Shown piece by piece: positions 32,428 to 42,431 of a stretch of DNA of 44,458 nt. The translations under genes were made by a program, and so were the position numbers. The DNA is from Gammaproteobacteria bacterium. GTDB lineage: Bacteria; Pseudomonadota; Gammaproteobacteria; Pseudomonadales; Pseudomonadaceae. The stretch spans positions 1-44,458 of the forward strand of contig JAHJYA010000050.1 of NCBI GenBank assembly GCA_018826895.1, in the 5' to 3' direction. Below the pieces are notes generated by a model, which was not told the DNA's origin, searched no databases, and worked only from the letters and a program-made list of their open reading frames with translations. Each line of letters opens with the position of its first letter. Within the stretch, counting starts at the first letter, position 1.

Positions 32428-34404
32428 ATGCGCCTCAAAACCCTTACCAACCTCAATACCCTGCTGCTGGTTACTGTGTGCATCGCCCTGGGTATGACCC
32501 TCTGGTGGTCCCAGCGAGCACTGGAGCGCCCTTATCAATTGATGGAGCGCTACCTCAGCTTGTCGCAAGATTTCCAGCAGCAAGTGGCCAACGACATCGA
32601 CGCCTACCTCGCCAGTGGCGACGCCACGCGCCACAGCAGCGCTCTACATAATCTGGACGCCCTCGCGCCACTGCTGGCCGAGCTGCCGGCGGACCTAGCC
32701 ACCGACCTGCAGCGCAGCCTCACAGAACTGGCCGAATTCAGCCGTGGCGAGTTGCTTGCCGCTGGCAAGCTGGCAGGCGACCCCCAAGCGTTGCTGCTGC
32801 AGGCTGAGCGGGAAATGGCTGGCAACCTGACGCAACTCGCTGCCTACGCGGACCAGGCCGGCAGCACCAGCGATACAGCCGCCTACCCACGCCGCCTGTT
32901 CGACATTGCCCAGCATCTGACACGCCTGGCCCACGCCCGTGAGCGTTTGATGAGCAGCGGCCGCAGCGAACTGGCGGCTGACGTCGAGCGCGAGCTGGCC
33001 GCCCTGGGTGAGCAACTGCGCCAGCTCGAGGCTTTACCACTGCTCGGCGTAGCCCAGACCAGCGAGGCCGATCCGAGCAACAACTTCGCCGCGATGATGG
33101 GCCTGGAGCAGGATACCGAGGCCGCTCCCAGCGAAGACCGCGGCATCGCCCTCAAGCGCGAGCTGGCCAGCCTGGTAGCGCGCTACCCGGCCGAACTGGC
33201 GCGCACCCGCACACTGATCGAACAGCGCCAGGCCCTTGCCCAGCAAACCCAGGAACGCATCGGCCAGGTGCAGCAGGCGCTTGCTGCGCTGGAGCCACGG
33301 GTACGTGCCGAGCACGGCCGCATCCAGGGCGAAGTGCGTCTGCTGCAAGGCGTGATGATCGGACTGATTCTGCTGATCGCACTGACCATCGACAGCCTGC
33401 AGCGCCGCCTGAGCCGCCTCCTGACCAATCTGGTGCCCACCCTTTCGTCCTGGGCCGCCGGCGACTTCTCGAGCGGGGTAAAAATGGCCACGCGCACCCG
33501 CGAGCTGCAGGATATCGAGGCCTCGCTCAACCGTCTGCGCACCTACCTGGGCGAACTGGTCGGCACCATTCGCCAGCATGCCGAAGCCGTGGCCAGCACC
33601 AGCGGCAGCCTGGCCGAACTCAACGGCGGCCTGCATGACAGCGCCGAACACCAGGCGGTCGAGACAGCGCAGATCCGCGATGCACTCGGCGCCCTGGAGC
33701 AGACCATCCAGCAAGTCGCCGGGGATACCCAGCAAGCCGCCGACGCTGGTCGCGAGGCCGAACGTGCGCTGAGCGCAGGCCAGCAGGTCATCGCGCAAAG
33801 CCTGAGCGGCCTGCATGCACTGGTCGATGAAGTGCAGCACAACGCCCAGGCCATCGAATCACTGGCAGCGGAAACCGCGACCATCGACACCGTGCTGACA
33901 GTGATCCGCGGCATTGCCGAACAGACCAACCTGCTTGCGCTCAACGCCGCTATCGAAGCGGCGCGCGCTGGCGAGGCCGGGCGTGGCTTTGCCGTGGTCG
34001 CCGACGAGGTGCGCTCACTGTCGCAACGCACCACCAGCGCCACGAGCGAGATCCAGGGCGTCATCGGTCGCCTGCAGCAAGCCGCCCATCATTCGGTCAG
34101 CGCCATGCGTGCGCAAGTCGACCACGCCCAAGCCACCGCAACCCAGGCCGAATCGGCCGAAGGCGCGCTGGACGACAGCGTCGCGGCCATTCGCACCATA
34201 GCCAGCATGACCCAGCGCATCGCCGATGCGTCGGCGCAGCAACGTGACGCCGTTGCCGACGTGCGCGACCACAGCGAGGGCATTCACCAGCTCGGCAGCG
34301 ACAACCTGCAGCGCATCACCCAGAGCCGCGAGCAGGGCGATACCTTGCTGCAACTCGGCGGGCAACTGCATCGCGCTGTGCAACGCTTCCGCGTACAGGC
34401 CTGA
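32428..34404 (+). CDS. ctpL: Methyl-accepting chemotaxis protein, CtpL-type phosphate chemoreceptor
   Basis: This 658-residue chemoreceptor has a first membrane helix (about 9-28), a long helical periplasmic domain (about 30-305), a second helix (about 308-330), a HAMP linker, and a cytoplasmic coiled coil. The signalling hairpin is near residues 490-530 ([32 protein letters not shown]). No C-terminal CheR/CheB tether pentapeptide is present. Sequence between gcbA and dsbD, plus the Pho box, matches P. aeruginosa CtpL, a receptor for inorganic phosphate taxis under phosphate limitation that also senses other compounds. The large ligand domain is highly diverged between receptors, so the ligand rests on synteny and regulation. 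Confidence 0.87.
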   Translation: MRLKTLTNLNTLLLVTVCIALGMTLWWSQRALERPYQLMERYLSLSQDFQQQVANDIDAYLASGDATRHSSALHNLDALAPLLAELPADLATDLQRSLTELAEFSRGELLAAGKLAGDPQALLLQAEREMAGNLTQLAAYADQAGSTSDTAAYPRRLFDIAQHLTRLAHARERLMSSGRSELAADVERELAALGEQLRQLEALPLLGVAQTSEADPSNNFAAMMGLEQDTEAAPSEDRGIALKRELASLVARYPAELARTRTLIEQRQALAQQTQERIGQVQQALAALEPRVRAEHGRIQGEVRLLQGVMIGLILLIALTIDSLQRRLSRLLTNLVPTLSSWAAGDFSSGVKMATRTRELQDIEASLNRLRTYLGELVGTIRQHAEAVASTSGSLAELNGGLHDSAEHQAVETAQIRDALGALEQTIQQVAGDTQQAADAGREAERALSAGQQVIAQSLSGLHALVDEVQHNAQAIESLAAETATIDTVLTVIRGIAEQTNLLALNAAIEAARAGEAGRGFAVVADEVRSLSQRTTSATSEIQGVIGRLQQAAHHSVSAMRAQVDHAQATATQAESAEGALDDSVAAIRTIASMTQRIADASAQQRDAVADVRDHSEGIHQLGSDNLQRITQSREQGDTLLQLGGQLHRAVQRFRVQA

Positions 34405-34521
34405 TAGCCGGCGCCCAGGCGCCGCCAGCAATATCCGCTGACAGCCTGCGCCACTGCGCCGCCTGGGGTCGGCGCCAGGACTTGGGTATGATGCGCGCTC
34501 AGCCCGCCCTGCGAGTACACC

Positions 34522-36285
34522 ATGCGCCGCCTGCTGCCCCTGCTTCTGCTGCTGTTGACCCTGCCGGCCAGTGCCGGCCTGTTTGATCAGCGCCCTGCCG
34601 CCGCACCACTCGGCGCGCCCTTGAATAACAGCGCGGACTTTCTGCCCGTGCACGAGGCGTTCAAGCTCAGCCTGGTCGAAAGCACGCCCGAGCGGGTCAA
34701 GCTGCGTTTCGTCGCGGCCGAAGGCTACTACCTGTACCGCCATCGCCTGCAATTCAGCACCCAGCCCGATGGCCTGATCGCCGGCGAGGTGAGCCTGCCG
34801 CAAGGCCAGCACAAGACCGACGAGTTCTTCGGCGATGTCGAGGTCTACTACGAGGTGCTGGATGTCGACGTCCCCGTCAACAACCCGAATAACCAACCGT
34901 TCAACCTGACCGTTGGCTACCAGGGCTGCGCCGACAAGGGTCTGTGCTACCCGCCGGAAAGCGAAGTGCTGAAAATTGGCGGTGGCCTGGTCGACGCGGG
35001 CGCGGCGGCGCCAGCGAGCAGTTGGCAATGGCGCGACCTGGCGCTGTTCTTCCTCGCCGGCCTGGGCCTGACCTTTACCCCCTGCGTGCTGCCGATGCTG
35101 CCGATCCTCTCCGGCGTGGTGCTGCGCGGGCGACCGAGCAACCGCCGCGGCCTGGTGCTGTCCCTGGCCTACGTGTTGCCGATGGCCGCCTGTTACGCGG
35201 TGCTCGGCGCCCTGATGGGCCTGTTCGGCGCCAGCCTCAACCTGCAGGCCATGCTGCAGTCGCCCTGGATCCTGGTGCCTTTTGCAGCGTTCTTCAGCCT
35301 GTTCGCTGCTGCTATGTTCGGCGTCTTCGAACTTCGCTTGCCGGCCTTTATCCGCGAGCGTCTGGACCGTAAAGCGTCGCAGACCCAGGGCGGCTCGATT
35401 GCCGGCGCCGCAACCCTGGGCGTGCTCTCCAGCCTGATCGTCTCACCGTGCATCACCGCCCCGCTGACCGCGCTACTGCTGTATATCAGCAGCACCGGCG
35501 ATGCCGTCGGCGGCGGCCTGCAACTGTTTGCCCTGGGCCTGGGCATGGGCACGCCGCTGGTGCTGTTCGGCGCCGGTGGCGGCGCGCTGCTGCCGAAGTC
35601 CGGCAACTGGATGGTGGTAGTGCGCAACGCCTTCGGCGTAATGCTGCTGGCGGTGTCGATCTGGCTGCTCGAGCGCGTACTGCCCGGCCCGCTGTCGCTT
35701 GCCCTGTGGGGCCTGCTGGCGGCCGGCGTGGCGCTGTTTCTCGGCGCCCTGGAATTCACCCCCAAGAGCAGCCGCAGCAAACTCGCCCAGCTCGCCGGCC
35801 TGGCCCTGCTGGTGTACGCCCTGGCCGCCTGGACCGGCGCCCTGCGCGGTGAAGAAGACCCGCTGCGCCCCCTCGGCCACGCGGCGAGCACAGCAGCAGG
35901 CGCAGTCGTGCAGGCAGGTAACTGGCAGACCGTCAGCCAGCCTGCCGAACTGGACGCCGCACTGGCCAGCGCGGCTCAGGCTGGCCAGCCCCTGCTGCTC
36001 GACTGGTACGCCGACTGGTGCATCAGCTGCAAAGTGATCGAACGCGAAGTGCTCAACGCCCCGGCCGTCGGCAGCCAGCTCGGTGATTACCGCCTGATAC
36101 GCTTCGACATGACCGACAGCACACCGGCGCAACGCGCCCTGCTTGACCGCTACCAGCTGTTCGGCCCACCAGCGATTCAGCTGTTCGCCGGCAATGGCCA
36201 GGAATGGCAGGACTTGCGCGTGGTCGGCGAAATCAACGCCCGCGACTTTGCCGCACGCCTGGAACAGGCCCGCACGCGCTTTTAG
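34522..36285 (+). CDS. dsbD: Thiol:disulfide interchange protein DsbD
   Basis: This 587-residue protein carries electrons from cytoplasmic thioredoxin across the inner membrane to periplasmic DsbC, DsbG and CcmG. It has a signal peptide (cleaved near PASAG, residue 18), a DsbD-alpha immunoglobulin-like domain with redox pair C136/C142 (GYQGCADKGLCYPP), eight membrane helices with the intramembrane pair C188 (FTPCVLPML) and C310 (VSPCITAPL), and a C-terminal thioredoxin domain with WCISC (C500/C503). All six catalytic cysteines are present. It is the dipZ of the P. aeruginosa order, next to aroQ. A TATGAT at 34487-34492 is a candidate -10. A hairpin at 34409-34424 precedes it. Confidence 0.96.
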   Translation: MRRLLPLLLLLLTLPASAGLFDQRPAAAPLGAPLNNSADFLPVHEAFKLSLVESTPERVKLRFVAAEGYYLYRHRLQFSTQPDGLIAGEVSLPQGQHKTDEFFGDVEVYYEVLDVDVPVNNPNNQPFNLTVGYQGCADKGLCYPPESEVLKIGGGLVDAGAAAPASSWQWRDLALFFLAGLGLTFTPCVLPMLPILSGVVLRGRPSNRRGLVLSLAYVLPMAACYAVLGALMGLFGASLNLQAMLQSPWILVPFAAFFSLFAAAMFGVFELRLPAFIRERLDRKASQTQGGSIAGAATLGVLSSLIVSPCITAPLTALLLYISSTGDAVGGGLQLFALGLGMGTPLVLFGAGGGALLPKSGNWMVVVRNAFGVMLLAVSIWLLERVLPGPLSLALWGLLAAGVALFLGALEFTPKSSRSKLAQLAGLALLVYALAAWTGALRGEEDPLRPLGHAASTAAGAVVQAGNWQTVSQPAELDAALASAAQAGQPLLLDWYADWCISCKVIEREVLNAPAVGSQLGDYRLIRFDMTDSTPAQRALLDRYQLFGPPAIQLFAGNGQEWQDLRVVGEINARDFAARLEQARTRF

Positions 36286-36362
36286 CGGTCGCGACTCCGA
36301 ACACACTCCCAGTCATTTAACTCACGCAATCTACGGGCATCGTGCTGACTATTGCCGAGAAC

Positions 36363-36392
36363 TGGACAGTCGCAAGGCGACTCCGGCATAGT
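36363..36392 (+). promoter_or_regulatory. Candidate sigma-70 promoter of aroQ-accB-accC
   Basis: TGGACA at 36363-36368 (5 of 6 to TTGACA) and CATAGT at 36387-36392 (4 of 6) with 18-base spacing place transcription about 25 bases before aroQ. The spacer holds a perfect small palindrome GTCGC-AAG-GCGAC (36369-36381), a possible operator. Not tested by any other evidence. Confidence 0.45.
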
Positions 36393-36423
36393 CCTGCGCA
36401 GGCTAAAAACAAGGATTGCCCGA

Positions 36424-36867
36424 ATGTCCACCTTTCTGGTGCTGCATGGCCCCAACCTCAACTTGTTGGGTACCCGCGAACCCGGCGTCTACGGCGCCAC
36501 CACACTGGAACAGATCAACCTCGACCTCGAACGCCGCGCCCGCGATGCCGGCCACCATCTGCAGTACCTGCAGAGCAACGCCGAGTACGAGCTGATCGAA
36601 CGCATTCATGCCGCAAAGGCCGAAGGTGTCGACTTTATCCTGATCAATCCCGCTGCTTTTACACACACCAGCGTCGCATTACGTGACGCGCTGCTGGCGG
36701 TGAGCATCCCATTCATCGAAGTGCACCTCTCCAACGTGCACAAGCGTGAACCATTTCGCCATCACTCCTACTTCTCAGACGTTGCTGTAGGGGTGATCTG
36801 CGGCCTTGGCGCCAGCGGGTATCGGTTGGCCCTGGAGGCCGCACTCGAACAACTTGAACGACCCTGA
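36424..36867 (+). CDS. aroQ: Type II 3-dehydroquinate dehydratase
   Basis: This 147-residue enzyme removes water from 3-dehydroquinate to give 3-dehydroshikimate, the third step of the shikimate pathway. Type II signatures are clear: [16 protein letters not shown] with the active-site arginine and following Tyr-containing loop, [32 protein letters not shown], and [17 protein letters not shown]. It acts as a dodecamer in the cytoplasm. ATG 36424 begins the standard STFLVLHG and the longer frame from 36352 is rejected. It precedes accB by 22 bases in the conserved Pseudomonas aroQ-accB-accC operon. Confidence 0.97.
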   Translation: MSTFLVLHGPNLNLLGTREPGVYGATTLEQINLDLERRARDAGHHLQYLQSNAEYELIERIHAAKAEGVDFILINPAAFTHTSVALRDALLAVSIPFIEVHLSNVHKREPFRHHSYFSDVAVGVICGLGASGYRLALEAALEQLERP

Positions 36868-36889
36868 CCTCACCGGGAGTTAGACCACT

Positions 36890-37348
36890 ATGGATATTCG
36901 TAAAGTCAAGAAACTGATCGAGCTGCTGGAAGAGTCCGGCATCGACGAGCTGGAGATTCGCGAAGGCGAAGAATCCGTGCGCATCAGCCGTCACAGCAAG
37001 CAACCGACCTTTATGCAACAGCCGATGTACGCCCAGGCGCCTGCCCCGGCCGCTGCTCCGGTTGCTGCCGCACCTGCTGCCGAAGCCGCTGCTCCCGCTG
37101 CTGCCAAGCTGAATGGCACCGTGGTCCGCTCGCCGATGGTCGGCACTTTCTATCGCGCCTCCGGCCCTACCTCGGCCAACTTTGTTGAAGTCGGGCAGAG
37201 CGTTAAGAAAGGCGACATCCTCTGCATCGTCGAAGCAATGAAGATGATGAACCACATCGAGGCTGAGACCAGCGGCGTGATCGAATCCATCCTGGGCGAG
37301 AACGGCCAGCCGGTGGAATACGACCAGCCCCTGTTCACCATCGTTTGA
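36890..37348 (+). CDS. accB: Biotin carboxyl carrier protein of acetyl-CoA carboxylase
   Basis: This 152-residue carrier holds biotin on K118 of the [12 protein letters not shown] motif, swinging it between biotin carboxylase and carboxyltransferase to make malonyl-CoA. The N-terminal part is helical ([19 protein letters not shown]); an Ala/Pro linker (about 45-70) gives mobility; the C-terminal half is the lipoyl-like domain ending in PLFTIV. It lies 17 bases before accC, so stoichiometric expression is expected. The protruding-thumb region before the Lys motif looks normal. Confidence 0.97.
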   Translation: MDIRKVKKLIELLEESGIDELEIREGEESVRISRHSKQPTFMQQPMYAQAPAPAAAPVAAAPAAEAAAPAAAKLNGTVVRSPMVGTFYRASGPTSANFVEVGQSVKKGDILCIVEAMKMMNHIEAETSGVIESILGENGQPVEYDQPLFTIV

Positions 37349-37365
37349 ACCGCGGAGAGCCTGCG

Positions 37366-38715
37366 ATGTTGGAAAAAGTGCTGATCGCCAACCGCGGCGA
37401 GATCGCCCTGCGCATCTTGCGAGCGTGCAAAGAGCTGGGCATCAAGACCGTCGCGGTACATTCCACCGCCGACCGTGAACTGATGCACCTGGGCCTGGCC
37501 GACGAATCGGTGTGCATCGGCCCGGCTGCCGGCGCCGCCTCCTACCTGAACATCCCGGCGATCATCAGCGCCGCGGAAGTCACCGGTGCCACCGCGATCC
37601 ACCCCGGCTACGGCTTCCTCGCGGAAAACGCCGATTTCGCCGAACAAGTGGAAAACTCCGGTTTCGCCTTCATCGGTCCGAAAGCCGACACCATTCGCCT
37701 GATGGGCGACAAGGTCTCGGCCAAGCACGCCATGATCAAGGCCGGCGTCCCTGTGGTACCAGGCTCTGACGGCCCGCTGCCGGAAGACGAGGAAACCGCC
37801 CTGGCGATCGCTCGCGAGGTTGGCTACCCAGTGATCATCAAGGCCGCTGGCGGCGGTGGTGGTCGCGGCATGCGTGTGGTGTGGAAGGAAGAAGACCTGA
37901 TCAAGTCGGCCAAGCTGACCCGCAGCGAAGCCGGTTCAGTGTTCGGCAACCCGATGGTCTACCTGGAGAAGTTCCTCGGCAACCCGCGTCACGTGGAAGT
38001 CCAGGTGCTCTCCGACGGCCAGGGCAACGCCATCCACCTGTATGACCGCGACTGCTCGCTGCAGCGCCGTCACCAGAAGGTCCTGGAAGAAGCCCCGGCG
38101 CCAATGATCGACGAACAGGCCCGTGCCGAAGTGCTGCAGCGCTGCGTCGATGCCTGCATCGAGATCGGTTACCGCGGTGCCGGCACCTTCGAGTTCCTTT
38201 ATGAAGACGGTCGTTTCTACTTCATCGAGATGAACACCCGCGTACAGGTCGAGCACCCGGTCACCGAAATGGTCACCGGCATCGACATCGTTAAGGAGAT
38301 GCTCAGCATCGCCGCGGGCAATAAGCTGTCGTACAAGCAGGAAGATGTGAAGCTGCTGGGTCACGCCCTGGAGTGCCGGATCAACGCTGAAGACCCGGAC
38401 AACTTCATGCCCTGCCCCGGCAAGGTGAAGCACTTCCACGCGCCAGGCGGCTTCGGCGTACGCGTCGACTCGCACCTGTACAGCGGCTACACCGTGCCAC
38501 CGCACTACGACTCGCTGATCGGCAAGCTGATCACCTACGGCAAGGACCGCGACGAGGCCCTGGCCCGTATGCGCAACGCGCTGGATGAGATCGTCGTCGA
38601 CGGCATCAAGACCAACGTGCCCCTGCACCGCGATCTGGTCCGTGACAAAGGCTTCTGCAAAGGCGGCGTGAATATCCATTACCTAGAGAAAAAGCTGGGT
38701 ATGGATAAGCACTAA
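37366..38715 (+). CDS. accC: Biotin carboxylase subunit of acetyl-CoA carboxylase
   Basis: This 449-residue ATP-grasp enzyme carboxylates the biotin on AccB using ATP and bicarbonate. Conserved parts include [22 protein letters not shown] at the start, [14 protein letters not shown], the ATP lid [23 protein letters not shown], the metal-ligand stretch [14 protein letters not shown] and the C-terminal domain. Length equals that of E. coli AccC. ATG 37366 begins MLEKVLIA; an upstream ATG at 37345 is not the usual start. A strong hairpin terminator follows the stop. Confidence 0.97.
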   Translation: MLEKVLIANRGEIALRILRACKELGIKTVAVHSTADRELMHLGLADESVCIGPAAGAASYLNIPAIISAAEVTGATAIHPGYGFLAENADFAEQVENSGFAFIGPKADTIRLMGDKVSAKHAMIKAGVPVVPGSDGPLPEDEETALAIAREVGYPVIIKAAGGGGGRGMRVVWKEEDLIKSAKLTRSEAGSVFGNPMVYLEKFLGNPRHVEVQVLSDGQGNAIHLYDRDCSLQRRHQKVLEEAPAPMIDEQARAEVLQRCVDACIEIGYRGAGTFEFLYEDGRFYFIEMNTRVQVEHPVTEMVTGIDIVKEMLSIAAGNKLSYKQEDVKLLGHALECRINAEDPDNFMPCPGKVKHFHAPGGFGVRVDSHLYSGYTVPPHYDSLIGKLITYGKDRDEALARMRNALDEIVVDGIKTNVPLHRDLVRDKGFCKGGVNIHYLEKKLGMDKH

Positions 38716-38733
38716 GCTCCGGCGAAGTACTAA

Positions 38734-38766
38734 ACAAGGGCTGCCATCTGGCAGCCCTTGTCGTTT
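38734..38766 (+). terminator. Terminator after accC
   Basis: ACAAGGGCTGCCA and TGGCAGCCCTTGT form a perfect 13-base-pair stem with a 2-base loop, followed by CGTTT. It starts 18 bases after the accC stop and precedes the prmA leader, so it probably ends the aroQ-accBC transcript. Confidence 0.8.
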
Positions 38767-38859
38767 CTGCCGACCGCAAGCGGTGGCAGCCGAACCACCG
38801 CATCAAGTAAGCTGCGCGCCAATTTGCGCCATCCCGCCACAACGCTCACGAGGTTTCCC

Positions 38860-39738
38860 ATGCCCTGGTTACAAGTCCGTCTCGCCATCACCCCAGAGCA
38901 GGCGGAAACCTACGAAGATGCACTGCTGGAAGTCGGCGCCGTGTCGGTCACCTTTATGGACGCCGAGGACCAGCCGATTTTCGAGCCGGACCTGGGCACC
39001 ACGCCGCTGTGGTCGCACACTCATCTGCTCGCGCTGTTCGAGGCCGATACCGACGCCAAGGCCGTATTTGCTCACCTGCAACTGCTGACCGACGCCGAAT
39101 TGCCGGAGCACCACGCCGAAGTGATCGCCGACCAGGACTGGGAGCGCAGCTGGATGGACGGCTTCGAGCCGATGCGTTTCGGTCAGCGCCTGTGGATCGT
39201 GCCCAGCTGGCACGCCGCACCTGAGCCGGATGCGGTCAATCTGCTGCTCGATCCGGGCCTAGCCTTCGGCACCGGCACCCATCCGACCACCGCGCTGTGC
39301 CTGGAATGGCTGGACGGCCAGGACCTGCAGGACTGCAGCGTAATCGACTTTGGCTGCGGCTCGGGCATCCTGGCGATTGCCGCCTTGCTGCTCGGCGCGC
39401 CCCACGCGGTCGGTACGGATATCGACATCCAGGCCATCGAAGCCTCGCGCGACAATGCCCAGCGCAATGGCATCGACCCGGCACGCTTCCCGCTCTACCT
39501 GCCGGAGGCCATGCCGCAGCAGCCGGCCGACGTAGTGGTCGCCAATATTCTCGCCGGCCCGCTGGTGGCGCTGGCGCCGCAAATCACCAGTCTGGTCAAA
39601 CCGGGCGGGCGCCTGGCCCTGTCGGGCATTCTTGCCGAGCAAGCCGAAGAGGTGCGTGCCGCCTATGCCGACGCGTTCGCCCTCGACCCCACCGCCGAGA
39701 AAGACGGCTGGGTGCGCATCAGCGGCAGCCGTCACTAG
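38860..39738 (+). CDS. prmA: Ribosomal protein L11 methyltransferase
   Basis: This 292-residue enzyme trimethylates several amino groups of ribosomal protein L11 using S-adenosylmethionine. It has the N-terminal substrate-recognition domain ([16 protein letters not shown], then a linker with [12 protein letters not shown]), and a Rossmann methyltransferase domain ([35 protein letters not shown] at about 159, then [15 protein letters not shown]). ATG 38860 is preferred over 38758, since the family begins with MPWLQV. Its TAG stop is the first codon of a palindromic repeat, which separates prmA from the next gene. Confidence 0.96.
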   Translation: MPWLQVRLAITPEQAETYEDALLEVGAVSVTFMDAEDQPIFEPDLGTTPLWSHTHLLALFEADTDAKAVFAHLQLLTDAELPEHHAEVIADQDWERSWMDGFEPMRFGQRLWIVPSWHAAPEPDAVNLLLDPGLAFGTGTHPTTALCLEWLDGQDLQDCSVIDFGCGSGILAIAALLLGAPHAVGTDIDIQAIEASRDNAQRNGIDPARFPLYLPEAMPQQPADVVVANILAGPLVALAPQITSLVKPGGRLALSGILAEQAEEVRAAYADAFALDPTAEKDGWVRISGSRH

Positions 39739-39789
39739 GGTCTGTTCCCGTTTAGTTCGCGACCGCGACGAAACGGGAACAGACCCTAG
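39735..39789. repeat. Palindromic repeat abutting the prmA stop (copy 3 of family)
   Basis: CTAGGGTCTGTTCCCGTTT (39735-39753) and its exact complement (39771-39789) form 19-base arms around a 17-base GC-rich loop. The TAG of prmA lies inside the left end, and the same TAGGGTCTG orientation relative to the gene is seen in the other two copies. No insertion gene is present. It could also work as a terminator, though no T-run follows. Confidence 0.85.
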
Positions 39790-39867
39790 CCGAGCGGCTG
39801 CAGCTTCGCGCGGCACTTGCGGTAGACTAGCCGCCCTACTCTGCACCGCCGGCCACCGGATCGTCGC

Positions 39868-41253
39868 ATGACCGAAAGTTACGTCACCCAGTGTCCTCAA
39901 TGTCACACCCGCTTTCGCGTCAACCGTGCGCAACTCGGCGCCGCCCATGGCGCCGTGCGCTGCGGGGCCTGCCTGCATGTGTTCAATGCCGCCCAGCAGC
40001 TGCGCGCCCAAGGCCAGCAGTTGGCGCAGCCTGCAGCCACTCCCGTAGCATCGCCATCGCCAACGGCAGCCCCTTCGGTGAGCACAGCCGTACCGCCACG
40101 CCCGACCAGCGCTAATCCGCCAGCCATCCCCGCCAAACCCGAGATAAAGAAGACGCCCAGCGAAACGCTGTGGATTCATGACGACCTGGACCTCGACAGC
40201 CTCGACCTGGACGAGGAGCTGGCCAAGCTCGAAGAGCAGGAACAGCAACTCTCGCAGCAGTTTCTTGCCCTGGAAAGCGCCACCCGCACGGCGCCGACAT
40301 TCCAGGCCGATCAGGAGCAGGACGCGGTCGATCAGGACGAGCGCTGGGCCGAAGCCCTGCTGCGCGAAGATGAAGCCAACGCACCCTTGCAGCTCACTCC
40401 GTTGCAGGCGGCACCCGACTTCGCCCACACCGATCACCGCCCAACAGTGGCCGACACCACGCTTGAGCCGACAGCCAATACGCTGCGCGAGCCGAGCACC
40501 CCGCCCGCGCGCGCGCTGCCCCCTCGCAGCGAACCCAGCATCAGCGCCATCGCGGACGAGGAGGATGACGCAGCAGAACGCCGCCCGACACGCCATGCGG
40601 CACTGAACGCCAAGCGTGATGACGGGCCGGCGCCCGACGACGACATCGACGCCGATGCGCCCCTGGCACCACGCACACAACGCAGACGCAGCGAGCCCGC
40701 CCTGCGCGACGAGGCCCTACTTAACCTCAACGAAGACCCGCTGGACCTCGACTGGCAGCCACCGCGCACGCCCTGGGGTCGCTGGCTGGGCTGGGGCCTG
40801 CTGAACCTGATCGCCGTCGCGGCCCTGGCCGGGCAGTACGTGCATTACCATTTCGCCGAACTGGCGCGCCAGGACCAGTACCGCCCCTGGTTCGAGCAGC
40901 TGTGCCCCAGCCTGGGCTGCACGCTGCCGTCCAAGGTCGATATCAGCCAGATAAAAAGCAGCAACCTGGTGGTGCGCAGCCACCCGGAATTCAGCGGCGC
41001 CTTGGTGGTGGATGCGATCCTCTATAACCGCGCCCCGTTCGCCCAGCCCTTCCCCTTGCTGGAAATGCGCTTTGCCGACATCAATGGCAAGCTGCTCGCC
41101 AGTCGTCGCTTCAAGCCCAGCGAATACCTGGCCGGGGAGCTAGCTGGCAAGGCCGAGATGCCGACCCAGACGCCGATCCATGTCTCCCTGGATATTCTCG
41201 ACCCTGGCGCCCGCGCGGTGAACTACAGCCTCAGCTTCCACTCCCCGGAATAG
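39868..41253 (+). CDS. Zinc-ribbon (MJ0042-type) and DUF3426 membrane protein
   Basis: This 461-residue protein has an N-terminal zinc ribbon (CPQCHTRFRV with CGACLHVF, residues about 9-36), a long disordered acidic and Pro/Ala-rich middle (about 40-300), one membrane helix (about 305-325, LLNLIAVAALAGQYVHYHF), and a C-terminal DUF3426 domain (about 330-461) ending in a beta-sandwich. Biochemical role is unknown. Such proteins sit next to prmA and dusB in many Pseudomonas genomes. The middle shows frequent DLDxDD-type acidic runs. A TAGACT at 39833-39838 may be a -10. Confidence 0.87.
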   Translation: MTESYVTQCPQCHTRFRVNRAQLGAAHGAVRCGACLHVFNAAQQLRAQGQQLAQPAATPVASPSPTAAPSVSTAVPPRPTSANPPAIPAKPEIKKTPSETLWIHDDLDLDSLDLDEELAKLEEQEQQLSQQFLALESATRTAPTFQADQEQDAVDQDERWAEALLREDEANAPLQLTPLQAAPDFAHTDHRPTVADTTLEPTANTLREPSTPPARALPPRSEPSISAIADEEDDAAERRPTRHAALNAKRDDGPAPDDDIDADAPLAPRTQRRRSEPALRDEALLNLNEDPLDLDWQPPRTPWGRWLGWGLLNLIAVAALAGQYVHYHFAELARQDQYRPWFEQLCPSLGCTLPSKVDISQIKSSNLVVRSHPEFSGALVVDAILYNRAPFAQPFPLLEMRFADINGKLLASRRFKPSEYLAGELAGKAEMPTQTPIHVSLDILDPGARAVNYSLSFHSPE

Positions 41254-41316
41254 ACAGCGGCAACGCTGGCAACCGCCGGCGTTTGGCCGAGCCTGCGACG
41301 ATAGCGCTCGGCAACT

Positions 41317-41331
41317 GTTCAGATTTTGTTC
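41317..41331. promoter_or_regulatory. Fis-like binding site upstream of dusB-fis
   Basis: GTTCAGATTTTGTTC fits the degenerate Fis core G-N2-Y-A-W5-T-R-N2-C at all fixed positions except one W (G in position 6). It is 33 bases upstream of the candidate -10 TATGAT, where Fis autoregulates dusB-fis in E. coli. Regulation here is inferred. Confidence 0.4.
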
Positions 41332-41340
41332 AAAACAACC

Positions 41341-41369
41341 TTTATCCGGTCATCCAGAGCGGGTATGAT
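41341..41369 (+). promoter_or_regulatory. Candidate promoter of dusB-fis
   Basis: A good -10, TATGAT at 41364-41369, lies 63 bases before the dusB ATG, with a weak -35 TTTATC at 41341-41346 (17-base spacing). The weak -35 fits an activator- or supercoiling-dependent growth-phase promoter, but this is inference. Confidence 0.4.
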
Positions 41370-41432
41370 TCCCACCCTTTTTCGCACTCTCCTCGTTGGC
41401 TCAACAGTTCGTCTCTTGAGCAGGGAAGCCCT

Positions 41433-42431
41433 ATGTCGGCGCTACGCATCGGCCCCTATACATTGCCCAATCGACTGATCCTGGCCCCCATGGCCGGGGT
41501 CACCGACCGGCCATTCCGCCAACTGTGCCGCCGCCTTGGCGCGGGCATGGTGGTCTCGGAGATGGTCACCAGCGATGTGCGCCTGTGGAATACGCGCAAG
41601 TCCAGCCTGCGCCTGATTCACGCCGACGAGGCCGAACCGCGCTCGGTGCAGATTGCCGGCGGCGACCCACAGATGCTCGCCGATGCTGCCCGCGCCAATG
41701 TCGAGCTGGGTGCGCAGATCATCGATATCAATATGGGCTGCCCGGCCAAGAAGGTCTGCAACAAGGCGGCCGGCTCCGCACTGCTCAAGGACCAGGCGCT
41801 GGTCCAGGCGATTCTCGAAGCCGTGGTTGCCGCCGTCGATGTGCCGGTCACCCTGAAGATTCGCACCGGCTGGGACCGGCAGAACCGCAACGGCGTGGAC
41901 GTAGCCAAGATCGCCGAACAGGCGGGCATCGTCGCCCTGGCCGTGCATGGCCGCACCCGCGCCGACCTGTATACCGGCGAAGCCGAATACGACACCATCG
42001 CCGCGATCAAGCAGGCGGTGTCGATCCCGGTGCTGGCCAATGGCGATATCGACTCGCCGGCCAAGGCCCAGGCGGTGCTGACGGCGACAGGGGTCGACGG
42101 GCTGCTGATCGGCCGTGCAGCCCAGGGCCGGCCGTGGATTTTCCGTGAGATCGAACACTACCTGCAGACCGGCGAGCTACTAGCCGCTCCCGCTCTGCAC
42201 GAGGTGGAACAGATTATGCTGGCGCACCTGACCGAACTGCACGCCTTCTATGGCGATGTCATGGGTGTGCGCATCGCGCGCAAACATGTCGGCTGGTACC
42301 TCGCCACCCTGCAGGGCGCCGGGGAGTTTCGCGCCCAATTCAATCGTCTGGACTGTAAGGACGCTCAGTGCGCCACCGTTCGCGCGTTTTTCCGCGAACG
42401 GCATAACGATGGAGAAGAGGTGGCCGCATGA
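41433..42431 (+). CDS. dusB: tRNA-dihydrouridine synthase B
   Basis: This 332-residue flavoprotein reduces uridine to dihydrouridine in the D loop of tRNA with FMN and NADPH. It has the TIM-barrel FMN motif [29 protein letters not shown] with the catalytic Cys expected at 109, [27 protein letters not shown] and [11 protein letters not shown], then the helical tRNA-binding C-terminus. The ATG at 41433 (AGGGAA upstream) is chosen over an ATG at 41283. The fis ATG overlaps its stop (ATGA), the classic dusB-fis operon. Confidence 0.96.
   Translation: MSALRIGPYTLPNRLILAPMAGVTDRPFRQLCRRLGAGMVVSEMVTSDVRLWNTRKSSLRLIHADEAEPRSVQIAGGDPQMLADAARANVELGAQIIDINMGCPAKKVCNKAAGSALLKDQALVQAILEAVVAAVDVPVTLKIRTGWDRQNRNGVDVAKIAEQAGIVALAVHGRTRADLYTGEAEYDTIAAIKQAVSIPVLANGDIDSPAKAQAVLTATGVDGLLIGRAAQGRPWIFREIEHYLQTGELLAAPALHEVEQIMLAHLTELHAFYGDVMGVRIARKHVGWYLATLQGAGEFRAQFNRLDCKDAQCATVRAFFRERHNDGEEVAA

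Noticed and set aside
34409..34424. Hairpin after ctpL as an intrinsic terminator
   Set aside because: The seven-base-pair stem has a two-base loop and no T-tract, so it is only a GC-rich palindrome.
39259..40680. Open frame of 473 codons on the minus strand across prmA and the DUF3426 gene
   Set aside because: It spans two well-supported genes and a palindromic repeat on the other strand; a GC-driven shadow.
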